Shown here in pieces: positions 15,172 to 22,364 of a DNA stretch of 22,364 nt. Numbering within the stretch: the stretch's first letter is position 1; each line of letters opens with the position of its first letter. Both the position numbers and the translations under genes were made by a program. The notes under the pieces were generated by a model. That model did not search any database and was not told the DNA's origin. It saw only the letters and a list, made by a program, of their open reading frames with translations. This DNA is from Pseudomonadota bacterium. Its GTDB lineage: Bacteria > Pseudomonadota > Alphaproteobacteria > Rhizobiales > Rhizobiaceae. The stretch spans positions 1 to 22,364 of the forward strand of contig JAEZXF010000196.1 of NCBI GenBank assembly GCA_023419995.1. The letters are read 5' to 3'.

Positions 15172-15204
15172 GGACCACACTCCGTATAACGGCCACTGGA
15201 TGAC

Positions 15205-15285
15205 ATTCTGCGCCGCGAACCTGACGGGATGCTGAAGCCCGGGGCGTCCCGCCATCAGCTTTGCGTCAGCCCGGGTCGCCATAAT
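15205..15285. promoter_or_regulatory. Shared two-sided operator between PepSY copy 3 and the response regulator
   Basis: Two opposed direct-repeat pairs, each with an 11-bp period, lie 33 bp apart: CTGACG-N4-GCTGAA from 15221 and ATCAGC-N5-GTCAGC at 15254-15270. Each pair is followed outward by exactly 9 bp and a -10-like hexamer: CATAAT (15280-15285) toward the response regulator, and CAGAAT (15210-15205 on the - strand) toward PepSY copy 3. The leftward leader would be about 27 bases and the rightward one about 20. OmpR-family regulators bind such hexamer-N5-hexamer repeats just upstream of the -10, so autoregulation plus divergent activation is the simplest reading. Confidence 0.62.
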
Positions 15286-15312
15286 GGCCAGAGGCAAATG
15301 AGTAGGAAGATC

Positions 15313-15972
15313 ATGCGGATCCTGCTGATCGAGGATGATACCGTTCTGGGTGCCGCCGTGCGGGACCAGATCGCTGCGGGTGGCCAGTCGGTGGATTGGG
15401 TCACGCGCCTGGACGCGGCCGGCGATGCGATGGCCGGCACCGGCTATGATCTTGTATTGCTGGACCTCATGCTGCCCGACGGACGCGGCATCACCTTCCT
15501 TCGGTCGCTGCGCACCAGCGGCGACGTGACGCCGGTGATCATCCTGACAGCGCTGGACCAGATTTCGGACCGGATCGAAGGCTTGAACGCCGGCGCCGAC
15601 GACTATCTGGTGAAGCCCTTCGATCTGGCCGAGCTTTCCGCGCGCATCGGCTCGGTCGCGCGGCGCTATAGCGGCAATCCCAACCCGATCATCGTCCACG
15701 GCACGCTTGCCGTCGACCTTGCCTGCCGCAGCATCCGCCGCGACGGCCGGCCCGTGCAGCTCACCGCACGTGAATGGGCGCTGTTCGAGGCGTTCCTCAC
15801 CCGCCCGGGGCAGCTTCTGTCCAAGGCACAGCTTGAGGAAAAGCTTTATGCCTTCGATACGGAGGTGGAAAGCAACACCATCGAGGTCCATGTCAGCCGG
15901 CTGCGCAAGAAGCTGGGCGCCGAGGTGATCGAGACCGAGCGCGGGTTGGGCTACCGGCTGGGTTCGCCATGA
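15313..15972 (+). CDS. OmpR-family response regulator (QseB/PmrA-like)
   Basis: A 219-residue two-component regulator. The receiver domain (1-115) has the acidic pair Glu7-Asp8-Asp9, phospho-acceptor Asp51 (LLDLMLPDG), Thr79 and Lys101 (KPF). The C-terminal winged-helix domain (about 125-219) contains LTAREWALFEAFLTRPG and the recognition-helix region NTIEVHVSRLRKKLG, as in OmpR/PhoB proteins. The ATG at 15313 is preferred, with AGGAAG at 15304-15309; an ATG at 15298 adding five residues is possible. The stop overlaps the start of the histidine kinase (ATGA). It is divergent from PepSY copy 3 with the repeat operator between them. Closest in style to the QseB/PmrA group; the signal is unknown. 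Confidence 0.93.
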   Translation: MRILLIEDDTVLGAAVRDQIAAGGQSVDWVTRLDAAGDAMAGTGYDLVLLDLMLPDGRGITFLRSLRTSGDVTPVIILTALDQISDRIEGLNAGADDYLVKPFDLAELSARIGSVARRYSGNPNPIIVHGTLAVDLACRSIRRDGRPVQLTAREWALFEAFLTRPGQLLSKAQLEEKLYAFDTEVESNTIEVHVSRLRKKLGAEVIETERGLGYRLGSP

Positions 15973-17327
15973 CGATGCCACGCAGCCTTCAGATGCGGTT
16001 GGGGGTGTCGCTGGGTATCCTTCTGACACTTCTGTGGATCGCGGCCGCCGCCGTCACGGCGGTCATGCTGCGGCACGAGATGGACAGGATCTTCGACTCG
16101 TCGCTACAGGAAGCGGCGCAGCGCCTGCTGCCGCTGGCCGCTGTCGAGATCGTCGGACGTGAGGAGGAAGGTGTGACGCAGCACCTTGCCGACCTGCGCG
16201 ACCACGACGAATTCCTCACCTATATCGTGCGCGATGACGAAGGGCGAATTCTTCTGCAATCGCATGAGGCCGATCCCGCCATCTTCCCTGAATGGGACGG
16301 GCCGGGCTTTCGCACGACCGCAACCCATCGCCTGTATGGCGAGGACGCCCTGCAAGGCACGATCCGCCTCACGGTCGCCGAGCCGCTTGCCCATCGCGCG
16401 GCGGCGGCACGCGATGTCTGGGCGGGCCTGGGGTTGCCGCTGCTGGTATTCATCCCTGCCGCACTGTTGGCGATCGTATTGACTGTCCGCTCGGGTCTGG
16501 CCCCGTTGCGCCGCTATCGCGACCGGCTGGCCGCGCGTTCGCCGCGCGACCTCGCCCCCGTCGCCTGCGACGATCTTCCCGTCGAGGCCGCCCCGGTGGG
16601 GACGGCGATCAATGTGCTTCTGGCGCAACTCAAATCCACATTCGAGGCCGAACGCACCTTCGCCGCCAACGCAGCGCATGAATTGCGAACACCGCTGGCA
16701 GGCGCAATCGCGCAGGCCCAGCGGATACAGGTGGAAACGAAAGATACCGGTGCCGGCCACAGGGCTGCCGAGATCGAGGCCTCGTTGAAGCGGCTGGCCC
16801 GGACCGCGGAACGGCTTCTGCAACTGGCCCGAGCAGAAGGCGGGCGGTTGCGGCTCGATCATCTATCCGATCTTCGCATCACCGCCCGTCTGGTCGTGGA
16901 CGATATCGAGAGGACAGCGCCGAACCGGATCGCGCTCGCCCTGCCGGAGCACCCGGTAATGTCCGACCTCGACCCCGATGCGTTTGGCATCATCGGCCGC
17001 AACCTCATTGAGAACGCCCTGCGGCACGGCGCATCCGACAAACCAATCACGGTAAGCCTCAGCGCGGACGGCACGTTCAGCGTCGCCAATGAAGGCCCCG
17101 TCGTGCCGACAGAAGCACTTGGCCGGCTGACCCGCCGTTTTGAGAGGGGGACAGCCGGAACGGAAGGCAGCGGGCTTGGCCTTGCCATCGCCGCGAGCAT
17201 TGCCGATCGGATTTCGTCAAAGCTCACCTTGCAATCGCCAAGGCCGGAAAGCTCGTCCGGCTTTGAGGCGATCGTGGTTCTGCCGATAGCTTCACGGACG
17301 CTGAGCGAAGCTGCCAGCGCCCGATAG
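15969..17327 (+). CDS. Sensor histidine kinase (QseC-like)
   Basis: A 452-residue membrane sensor kinase. TM1 is at about 11-33 and TM2 at about 152-173, with a periplasmic sensor loop of about 118 residues between them. A HAMP-like linker follows, then the H-box FAANAAHELRTPLAG with phospho-His237, the N-box IGRNLIENALRHG, and a G2-type GTEGSGLGLAIA. The G1 box is unusual: where DxGxG is common, it reads VANEGPVV, a form also seen in some QseC-like kinases. It is co-translated with the response regulator. The periplasmic loop, and the secreted PepSY proteins predicted to be under the same regulator, suggest that it senses a periplasmic cue, perhaps modulated by those proteins; that is inference. 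Confidence 0.93.
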   Translation: MTMPRSLQMRLGVSLGILLTLLWIAAAAVTAVMLRHEMDRIFDSSLQEAAQRLLPLAAVEIVGREEEGVTQHLADLRDHDEFLTYIVRDDEGRILLQSHEADPAIFPEWDGPGFRTTATHRLYGEDALQGTIRLTVAEPLAHRAAAARDVWAGLGLPLLVFIPAALLAIVLTVRSGLAPLRRYRDRLAARSPRDLAPVACDDLPVEAAPVGTAINVLLAQLKSTFEAERTFAANAAHELRTPLAGAIAQAQRIQVETKDTGAGHRAAEIEASLKRLARTAERLLQLARAEGGRLRLDHLSDLRITARLVVDDIERTAPNRIALALPEHPVMSDLDPDAFGIIGRNLIENALRHGASDKPITVSLSADGTFSVANEGPVVPTEALGRLTRRFERGTAGTEGSGLGLAIAASIADRISSKLTLQSPRPESSSGFEAIVVLPIASRTLSEAASAR

Positions 17328-17434
17328 TCGCAACCATCGGACCGACCTTTGGCCGGCCGTTCGCGGCCCGGCTGGATGCTTGCCTAACATGACTGAGGTG
17401 CCTTGGTGAGTTGAGAATGAGGTTGCCTGGAGGG

Positions 17435-17464
17435 TTGATACTAGTGAGTGATTACTTCTATTAT
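17435..17464 (+). promoter_or_regulatory. Sigma-70-like promoter before the interrupted lipoprotein gene
   Basis: TTGATA (17435-17440) is followed after 18 bp by TATTAT (17459-17464), a good match to housekeeping -35 and -10 boxes. It lies in a noticeably AT-richer patch (about 17400-17510) and about 45 bases before the lipoprotein ATG. The rest of the kinase-to-lipoprotein gap (17328-17434) shows only a weak GC-rich hairpin near 17350-17373. Confidence 0.5.
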
Positions 17465-17509
17465 GTGTCGATATGATTTTTGACCTCACGAAAGGTGCCG
17501 TGATACATT

Positions 17510-17668
17510 ATGCGTGTTCGGATCCTCCTGCTGGTCCTTCTCGTGACACCTTGGCTGGGCGCTGGGTGCGCATCTCGACCAGGTGAGAGTGTCCTTGTGC
17601 CGGGTCCAAGTCTGCCGGGAGCAGATGTCGTGACCCTGTATGCAGTGAGAACGGCGGTGCAAAATTAG
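17510..17668 (+). pseudogene. 5' fragment of a lipoprotein gene cut by the IS
   Basis: An ATG at 17510 opens a 52-codon ORF whose first 20 residues look like a lipoprotein signal: basic start, LLLVLLV core and Cys20 in a GAGC box. After that come CASRPGESVLVPGPSLPGADVVTLYAV and a stop that falls inside the left end of the IS. Native coding therefore ends at about 17657. The PGA..VTLYAV stretch recalls the N-terminus of secreted alpha/beta-hydrolases of the DUF900 type, but this is a weak resemblance. The remainder of the gene is not found on the far side of the IS, so it was lost, not merely interrupted. A promoter lies upstream, while the ribosome site is poor (AAAGG, 14 bases away). Confidence 0.5.
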
Positions 17669-17720
17669 TCCACGGTAGCGGCTGGATTGTCCTGCTGCGG
17701 GCGGCTTAAAAGTCGTCCAC
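17661..17720 (+). repeat. Left-end internal repeats of the IS21 element
   Basis: AAAATTAGTCCAC (17661-17673) and AAAAGTCGTCCAC (17708-17720) are identical at 11 of 13 positions and lie 47 bp apart. IS21-family ends typically carry repeated transposase-binding sites like these. The matching right-end sites are missing. Confidence 0.65.
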
Positions 17721-17767
17721 CTATTTTCCTTCTGCAATTTGTGCGGGAGGGACGAGGGATCTACACC

Positions 17768-19261
17768 GTGGACTTATATTTGAAGGTTCGTCTGGCTTGC
17801 GATGGCGGCATGAGCCAGCGCGAAGCAGCCAGGCATTTCGGCATCTCGCGCGATACGGTTCGCAAGATGATGGCGTATTCTGTTCCGCCGGGCTATCGGC
17901 GGCAGGCGCCGGTGCGACGCCCGAAGCTGGACGCGTTCATCGCGATCATTGATCGGTGGCTTGACGAGGACCGGGCGGTCCCGCGCAAGCAGCGTCATAC
18001 GGCCAAACGCGTTTTTGATCGCCTTCGTGACGAACATGGGTTTGCCGGCGGCTACACGATCATCAAGGACTACATGCGCGAGCGGGACCGGCGCGGTCAG
18101 GAAGTATTTGTGTCGCTGGCCCATCCTGCCGGACATGGACAGGCCGATTTCGGGGAGGCTGTGGTTATCATCGGCGGGGTGGAACAGAAGGCGCACTTTT
18201 TCGTGCTCGATCTGCCCCACAGCGACGCCTGCTATGTCCGGGCTTATCCGGCAGCTGTGGCTGAAGCATGGGTGGACGGCCATATCCACGCGTTCGCCTT
18301 TCTGGGCGCAGTGCCGCAATCGATCGTCTACGACAACGACCGCTGCCTGGTGGCAAAAATTCTTCCTGACGGCACGCGCAAGCGGGCAACGCTGTTCAGC
18401 GGGTTTTTGTCCCACTACCTGATCCGGGACCGTTATGGCCGCCCCGGCAAGGGCAATGACAAGGGCAGTGTTGAAGGACTTGTGGGCTATGCCCGCCGCA
18501 ACTTCATGGTGCCGATCCCCCGGTTTGCAACCTGGGACGCGTTCAACCTGTGGCTCGAGGAGCAGTGCCGCAGGCGCCAGGGCGATCGGCTACGCGGGGA
18601 GAGCGAGACGATCGGCGAACGGCTGCAACGCGATCTGGCGGCGATGCGGCCGCTGCCGGCATCGCCCTTCGAGGCCTGCGACCAGGCCAGCGGCCGGGTC
18701 TCCTCCCAGGCGCTGGTGCGCTACAGAACCAACGACTATTCCGTCCCTGTTGCCTATGGCCATCAGGACGCCTGGATCCGTGGCTATGTCGATGAGGTGG
18801 TGATCGGCTGCGGCGGGGAGACCATCGCCCGTCATCCGCGCAGTTATGGGCGCGAAGACATCGTCTTTGACCCACTGCATTACCTGCCGCTGATCGAGCA
18901 CAAGATCAATGCGCTCGACCAGGCGGCCCCGCTCCAGGGCTGGGAACTTCCCGAGGCGTTCGCCACACTGCGTCGCCTGATGGAAGCGCGGATGGGCAAG
19001 CAGGGCCGGCGCGCCTATGTGCAAGTGTTGCGTCTTCTGGAAAGCTTCGATCTGGCCGACCTGCATGCGGCCATAAAGCAGGCGCTGCACCTGGGCGCCA
19101 TAAGCTTCGATGCCATCAAGCATCTCGTCCTGTGCCGGGCCGAACGCCGACCACCCAGGCTCGACCTTGCCATCTACCCCTATCTGCCCAGAGCCAGTGT
19201 CGAGACGACCTCGGCCAAGGCCTATATGGGTCTGCTGGACCGCGAGGAGGAACTGGCATGA
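17768..19261 (+). CDS. istA: IS21-family transposase IstA
   Basis: A 497-residue transposase. An N-terminal helix-turn-helix (MSQREAARHFGISRDTVRKM, about 15-34) precedes a DDE-type integrase core with Asp127 (GQADFGE), Asp189 (VYDNDR) and Glu236 (KGSVEG). The C-terminal part carries the beta-barrel-like segment and the ends expected for IstA. The frame is open from 17687, but the GTG at 17768 gives the standard N-terminus (VDLYLKVRLACDGGMSQREA), and translation from upstream would run through terminal-repeat sequence. The gene looks intact and overlaps istB by ATGA. Without the right end of the element it probably cannot mobilise this copy, but could act on others. Confidence 0.93.
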   Translation: MDLYLKVRLACDGGMSQREAARHFGISRDTVRKMMAYSVPPGYRRQAPVRRPKLDAFIAIIDRWLDEDRAVPRKQRHTAKRVFDRLRDEHGFAGGYTIIKDYMRERDRRGQEVFVSLAHPAGHGQADFGEAVVIIGGVEQKAHFFVLDLPHSDACYVRAYPAAVAEAWVDGHIHAFAFLGAVPQSIVYDNDRCLVAKILPDGTRKRATLFSGFLSHYLIRDRYGRPGKGNDKGSVEGLVGYARRNFMVPIPRFATWDAFNLWLEEQCRRRQGDRLRGESETIGERLQRDLAAMRPLPASPFEACDQASGRVSSQALVRYRTNDYSVPVAYGHQDAWIRGYVDEVVIGCGGETIARHPRSYGREDIVFDPLHYLPLIEHKINALDQAAPLQGWELPEAFATLRRLMEARMGKQGRRAYVQVLRLLESFDLADLHAAIKQALHLGAISFDAIKHLVLCRAERRPPRLDLAIYPYLPRASVETTSAKAYMGLLDREEELA

Positions 19262-20058
19262 GCAGCGATGCTCCCGAACTCCTGCTTGCCAGCCACCTCA
19301 AAGCGCTCAAGCTGCCGACCTTCCTGCGCGAGCACCACAAGCTTGCCCGCCAATGCGCGCTCGAGGACGTGGATCATGTCCGCTATCTTGCCCGACTTGT
19401 CGAACTCGAACTGATCGACCGGGAACGGCGCATGGTCGAGCGTCGCATCAAGGCCGCCCGGTTCCCGGCCGCCAAAAGCCTCGACAGCTTCGAGTTTGCC
19501 GCCATCCCCAAGCTCAACAAGATGCTGGTGCTGGAACTGGCGCGCTGCGAATGGATCGAAAGGCGCGAGAATGTTATCGCGCTCGGACCCAGTGGCACGG
19601 GCAAGACCCATGTTGCGATCGGTCTTGGCCTGGCAGCCTGCCAGAGGGGATTGTCCGTCGGCTTTACCACCGCAGCCGCCCTGGTCAGCGAGATGATGGA
19701 GGCGCGCGACGAACGTCGCCTTCTGCGCTTCCAGAAGCAGATGGCTGGCTACAAGCTGCTCATCATCGACGAACTGGGCTTCGTGCCGCTGTCCAAGACC
19801 GGGGCCGAGTTGCTGTTCGAGTTGATCTCGCAGCGTTACGAGCGCGGCTCCACCCTGATCACCAGCAATCTGCCTTTCGACGAATGGACCGAATCCGGAA
19901 GCATGACGGAACAAAGGTCAATCGTAGCAGGCGTTGCGTGGATCGGCCCTGTAAAGCCCTTCTTCAAGAGTTTTGGAAGCAGACCGCTGTGGTCGATATG
20001 GGCGTGCGTGAGAATGACTGCGTCCACCGTGGCGGGGTCGAACGGGAACTCGCCATAG
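19258..20058 (+). pseudogene. istB: Truncated IstB, IS21 transposition ATPase
   Basis: IstB is the AAA+ helper ATPase of IS21 transposition. The start overlaps the istA stop (ATGA). Residues 1-212 are normal, with Walker A GPSGTGKT at 110-117, Walker B IIDELGF and the sensor region [15 protein letters not shown]. Family members are about 245-260 residues and continue with a conserved FGSERLT...LLDRL segment. Here everything after about residue 212 is foreign sequence, the antisense of a metallo-hydrolase gene, read to a chance stop at 20058. The C-terminal lid needed for a working ATPase is therefore missing. The breakpoint is at 19890-19892. Confidence 0.88.
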
Positions 20059-20192
20059 TTCAGCGCCTTCTCCGACTTCGAGCCCTGAAACATTCCGCAG
20101 TCGATGAGAAGCCGCCGGTCGCCCACCTCAAGCTCGTAACAGGAGCCGGTCACGCCATGCGCGGCGCCGTGGAAGCTCAGCGTTAGTTCCAT
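19893..20192 (-). pseudogene. 5' fragment of an MBL-fold (beta-CASP-type) metallo-hydrolase gene
   Basis: Residues 1-101 are the N-terminus of a metallo-beta-lactamase-fold hydrolase of the RNA-processing exonuclease type. Visible are [31 protein letters not shown], the metal-binding THAHIDHSG at 62-70, and [20 protein letters not shown] at 82-101. Full-length relatives have roughly 450-550 residues. After Ser101 the frame runs into the antisense of istB and stops at 19836, so the beta-CASP and remaining metal ligands are lost and the product cannot be active. It starts one base after the phosphoketolase stop, indicating an original phosphoketolase-MBL operon. Confidence 0.87.
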
Positions 20193-20193
20193 G

Positions 20194-22364
20194 TCAGTTT
20201 CCCGCCTTTGCTTCAGTCGTGGGAGGCCAGTTCCAGTCCCGGATCTGTGGCATGTCCTCGCCGTGCTCGCGGATATAGCGAGAATGCTCCTCGAGAGAAT
20301 GCTCGCAGGTATCGATCACCCGGTTGCCGTCGGCGCCAAGGTCCTTCAGACGCCTCACCGCGGCCATTGCCAGATGGAAGCGGTCGATCTCGTTCATGAC
20401 CGCCATGTCAAAGGGCGTGGTCGTGGTGCCTTCCTCCTGAAAGCCGTGAACGTGGAAGTTGTGGTGATTGGTCCGCTTATAGGTCAGTCGGTGAATGAGG
20501 TAGGGATAACCGTGGTAGGCGAAGATCACGGGCTTAGCCTTGGTAAAGAGCGCGTCAAATTCCTCGTCCGTGAATCCGTGCGGGTGGGTCGTGTGCGATT
20601 GCAGGGTCATCAGGTCGACGACATTGACCACTCTGATGCGAAGACCGGGCAACTCGCGGCGGAGCAGATCGACTGCCGCGAGTGTCTCCAGTGTCGGCAC
20701 GTCGCCACAGCAAGCCATCACGACATCAGGCTCCTCGTCCGCCGGAGATGTGCACGCCCATTTCCAAATCCCGGCGCCCGCCTCGCAATGGCGTTCCGCC
20801 TGCTCGGCTGTGAGCCATTGCGGCTGAGGCTGCTTGCCGGCCGTGATCACGTTGATCCGGTTCCAGGTCCTCAGGCAGTGGTCGGTGACCCACAGCAGCG
20901 TGTTGGCATCCGGCGGAAAATAGAGGCGGACCGTGTCGGCCTTCTTGTTGGCGACGAAGTCGGCAAAACCGGGATCCTGGTGGCTGAAACCATTATGGTC
21001 TTGCCGCCAGACATGCGAGGTCAGGAGATAGTTCAGTGATGCGATGGGCTTGCGCCAGGGCAGTTCCGCGGTGACCTTCAGCCACTTGGCGTGCTGATTG
21101 ACCATGGAATCGACGATGTGAATGAAAGCTTCGTAGCAGGAGAACAGGCCGTGCCGCCCGGTCAGCAGATAGCCCTCCAGCCAGCCCTGGCAGAGATGTT
21201 CCGATAGAATCTCCATGACCCGGCCCTCGCGCGCCAGGTGCACATCATAGGGTTCGATCGTCTCCATCCAGACCCGATCCGTGACCTCGAAGACGGCGTC
21301 GAGCTTATTCGAGGCGGTCTCGTCCGGACCCATGAGGCGGAAATTCCTTGCCTCGGCATTGAGGCGCAAGACCTCACGCAGATAAGCTCCCATCAAGCGG
21401 GTCGCCTCGGCGATCGTCTCGCCCGGTCGGCCGATCTCGAGCGCTAAGCTCTTCCAGTCCGGCAGGACGAGGTCCTTCTTCAACACTCCGCCATTGGCAT
21501 GCGGCAGCGCTCCCATCCGCTTGTCACCGTCGGGAGCAAGCAAAGCGAGTTCCGGCAGGAGGCGACCGTCGCCATCGAACAACTCCTGCGGTCGATAACT
21601 GCGCAGCCAGTCTTCGAGGATCTGGCGGTGGGCGGCATCACCCCGCGCGTTGGATACCGGGACCTGGTGCGATCGCCAGAAGTCCTCGACCTTCTTCCCG
21701 TCGACTTCCTTCGGTCCGGTCCAGCCTTTCGGGCTGCGCAGGACAATCATGGGCCAGCGCGGCCGCTCGCCGGACCAGTCTTCAGCGCGGGCCTGCAGCT
21801 GGATCTCGCGGATACTGTCCATCGCCCTGTCCAGGGTATCAGCCATGGCCCGGTGCATCGGAACAGGGTCCTGACCCTCGACGAACAGCGGCTCGTAGCC
21901 GTAGCCCCGGAAGAGATCTCGCAGTTCCGCGTTCGGCATGCGCGCCAACAGAGTGGGGTTGGCGATCTTGTAGCCGTTAAGATGCAGGATCGGCAGAACC
22001 GCGCCGTCCACCTTTGGGTTGAGGAACTTGTTGGAGTGCCAGGCTGCCGCCAGCGGTCCCGTCTCCGCCTCCCCGTCGCCGACGACACAGGCCACGATGA
22101 GGTCGGGGTTGTCGAAAGCGGCGCCGAAGGCATGGACAAGCGCGTAGCCGAGTTCGCCCCCCTCGTGGATCGAGCCCGGCGTTTCCGGCGCGACGTGGCT
22201 CGGAATGCCGCCGGGAAAGGAGAACTGCCGGAACAACCGAGCCATGCCGGCGGTGTCCGCCGTCACCTCGGGATAGATCTCGCTGTAGGTCCCCTCGAGC
22301 CAGGTGTTGGCGACCATGCCCGGTCCGCCATGGCCCGGGCCGCAGACATAGAGCACCGATACGT
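20194..22364 (-). CDS. xfp: Phosphoketolase (5' end outside the window)
   Basis: A thiamine-diphosphate enzyme that splits xylulose 5-phosphate and/or fructose 6-phosphate with phosphate to give acetyl phosphate plus glyceraldehyde 3-phosphate or erythrose 4-phosphate. At least 720 residues are present. They begin in the conserved [11 protein letters not shown] loop, followed by the cofactor-binding [51 protein letters not shown] and the C-terminal [26 protein letters not shown]. Family members are about 790-800 residues, so some 70 N-terminal residues lie beyond the window; the apparent GTG start at 22356 is internal. Its former partner, the MBL gene, is broken. Which substrate it prefers cannot be read here. 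Confidence 0.95.
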   Translation of the reverse strand, partial: VSVLYVCGPGHGGPGMVANTWLEGTYSEIYPEVTADTAGMARLFRQFSFPGGIPSHVAPETPGSIHEGGELGYALVHAFGAAFDNPDLIVACVVGDGEAETGPLAAAWHSNKFLNPKVDGAVLPILHLNGYKIANPTLLARMPNAELRDLFRGYGYEPLFVEGQDPVPMHRAMADTLDRAMDSIREIQLQARAEDWSGERPRWPMIVLRSPKGWTGPKEVDGKKVEDFWRSHQVPVSNARGDAAHRQILEDWLRSYRPQELFDGDGRLLPELALLAPDGDKRMGALPHANGGVLKKDLVLPDWKSLALEIGRPGETIAEATRLMGAYLREVLRLNAEARNFRLMGPDETASNKLDAVFEVTDRVWMETIEPYDVHLAREGRVMEILSEHLCQGWLEGYLLTGRHGLFSCYEAFIHIVDSMVNQHAKWLKVTAELPWRKPIASLNYLLTSHVWRQDHNGFSHQDPGFADFVANKKADTVRLYFPPDANTLLWVTDHCLRTWNRINVITAGKQPQPQWLTAEQAERHCEAGAGIWKWACTSPADEEPDVVMACCGDVPTLETLAAVDLLRRELPGLRIRVVNVVDLMTLQSHTTHPHGFTDEEFDALFTKAKPVIFAYHGYPYLIHRLTYKRTNHHNFHVHGFQEEGTTTTPFDMAVMNEIDRFHLAMAAVRRLKDLGADGNRVIDTCEHSLEEHSRYIREHGEDMPQIRDWNWPPTTEAKAGN

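Larger units (their letters stand above)
17658..19892 (+). mobile_element. IS21-family insertion sequence, right end deleted
   Basis: The element contains istA and istB in the usual overlapping order. The left end begins with TGCAAAA at 17658, where the lipoprotein reading frame stops making sense, and carries the two internal repeats expected for the family. On the right, similarity to IstB stops abruptly at about 19890-19892, before the end of the gene. The next base is already inside a metallo-hydrolase gene on the opposite strand. No right terminal repeat or target duplication can therefore be present. The element is probably immobile and marks the endpoint of a deletion. Confidence 0.85.

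Noticed and set aside
15172..16029. An N-terminal extension of PepSY copy 3 to a 390-residue protein
   Set aside because: The extension is antisense to the response regulator and crosses the operator region; the signal peptide and ribosome site place the start at 15171.
19893..20058. The last 55 residues of the istB open frame as a real C-terminus
   Set aside because: They are the antisense of the MBL-hydrolase gene and do not match the conserved IstB C-terminal segment.
17510..20192. A composite transposon or a simple IS insertion in one gene
   Set aside because: Only one IS copy is present, its right end is missing and the genes on the two sides are different, so neither model fits.
1..22364. 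CRISPR arrays, tRNA or rRNA genes, riboswitches
   Set aside because: No regularly spaced repeat array, no tRNA-like cloverleaf and no ribosomal RNA sequence was seen on reading; this was by eye and not a covariance-model search.

Overview
The window looks like DNA of a high-GC alphaproteobacterium, most likely a Rhodobacterales-type organism. This rests on the strongly G/C-biased third codon positions, the tightly packed operons and the character of the encoded proteins; no rRNA, tRNA or other marker gene is present to fix the taxon. The content is accessory: metal transport, periplasmic redox proteins, a two-component system and an insertion sequence.

Region by region. (1) 1-2958, + strand: the end of an upstream gene, an FtsX-type ABC permease with its ATPase, a possible 30-codon ORF, a four-helix cytochrome b561 and a small membrane protein. 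(2) 3020-7897: two metal P1B-ATPases of different classes placed tail to tail. One is a P1B-4 type (SPC and HEGGT motifs) on the + strand. The other, on the - strand, has an unusual CPG motif and lies in an apparent operon with a separate HMA metal-chaperone domain and a DUF924 protein. A LysR-type regulator is divergent from the HMA gene. (3) 8945-14864, - strand: a periplasmic His-rich protein, then an operon of PepSY protein, DUF2271 protein with a flavinylation-like motif, PepSY-TM/flavodoxin/ferredoxin-reductase fusion and ApbE FMN transferase. Upstream of that are a second PepSY gene, and a b-type cytochrome co-transcribed with a third PepSY gene. (4) 15313-17327, + strand: an OmpR-family response regulator and its histidine kinase, divergent from the third PepSY gene. 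(5) 17510-20192: a lipoprotein gene fragment cut by an IS21-family element (istA and truncated istB). The right end of the element is missing and it is fused directly to a broken metallo-beta-lactamase-fold gene. (6) 20194-22364, - strand: phosphoketolase, running off the window.

How the parts may work together. Region 3 plus 4 reads as one regulated periplasmic electron-transfer module. A transmembrane NAD(P)H-dependent flavoprotein would pass electrons outward to a flavinylated periplasmic protein, accompanied by three Cys-paired PepSY proteins and a di-heme cytochrome b. The most striking non-coding signal is a near-identical, two-sided operator in front of two of the PepSY genes. It consists of direct hexamer repeats with an 11-bp period, in opposed pairs 33 bp apart, each pair that faces a gene being followed after exactly 9 bp by a -10-like hexamer. 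One copy sits between the third PepSY gene and the response regulator. This makes the response regulator the obvious candidate ligand and predicts autoregulation.
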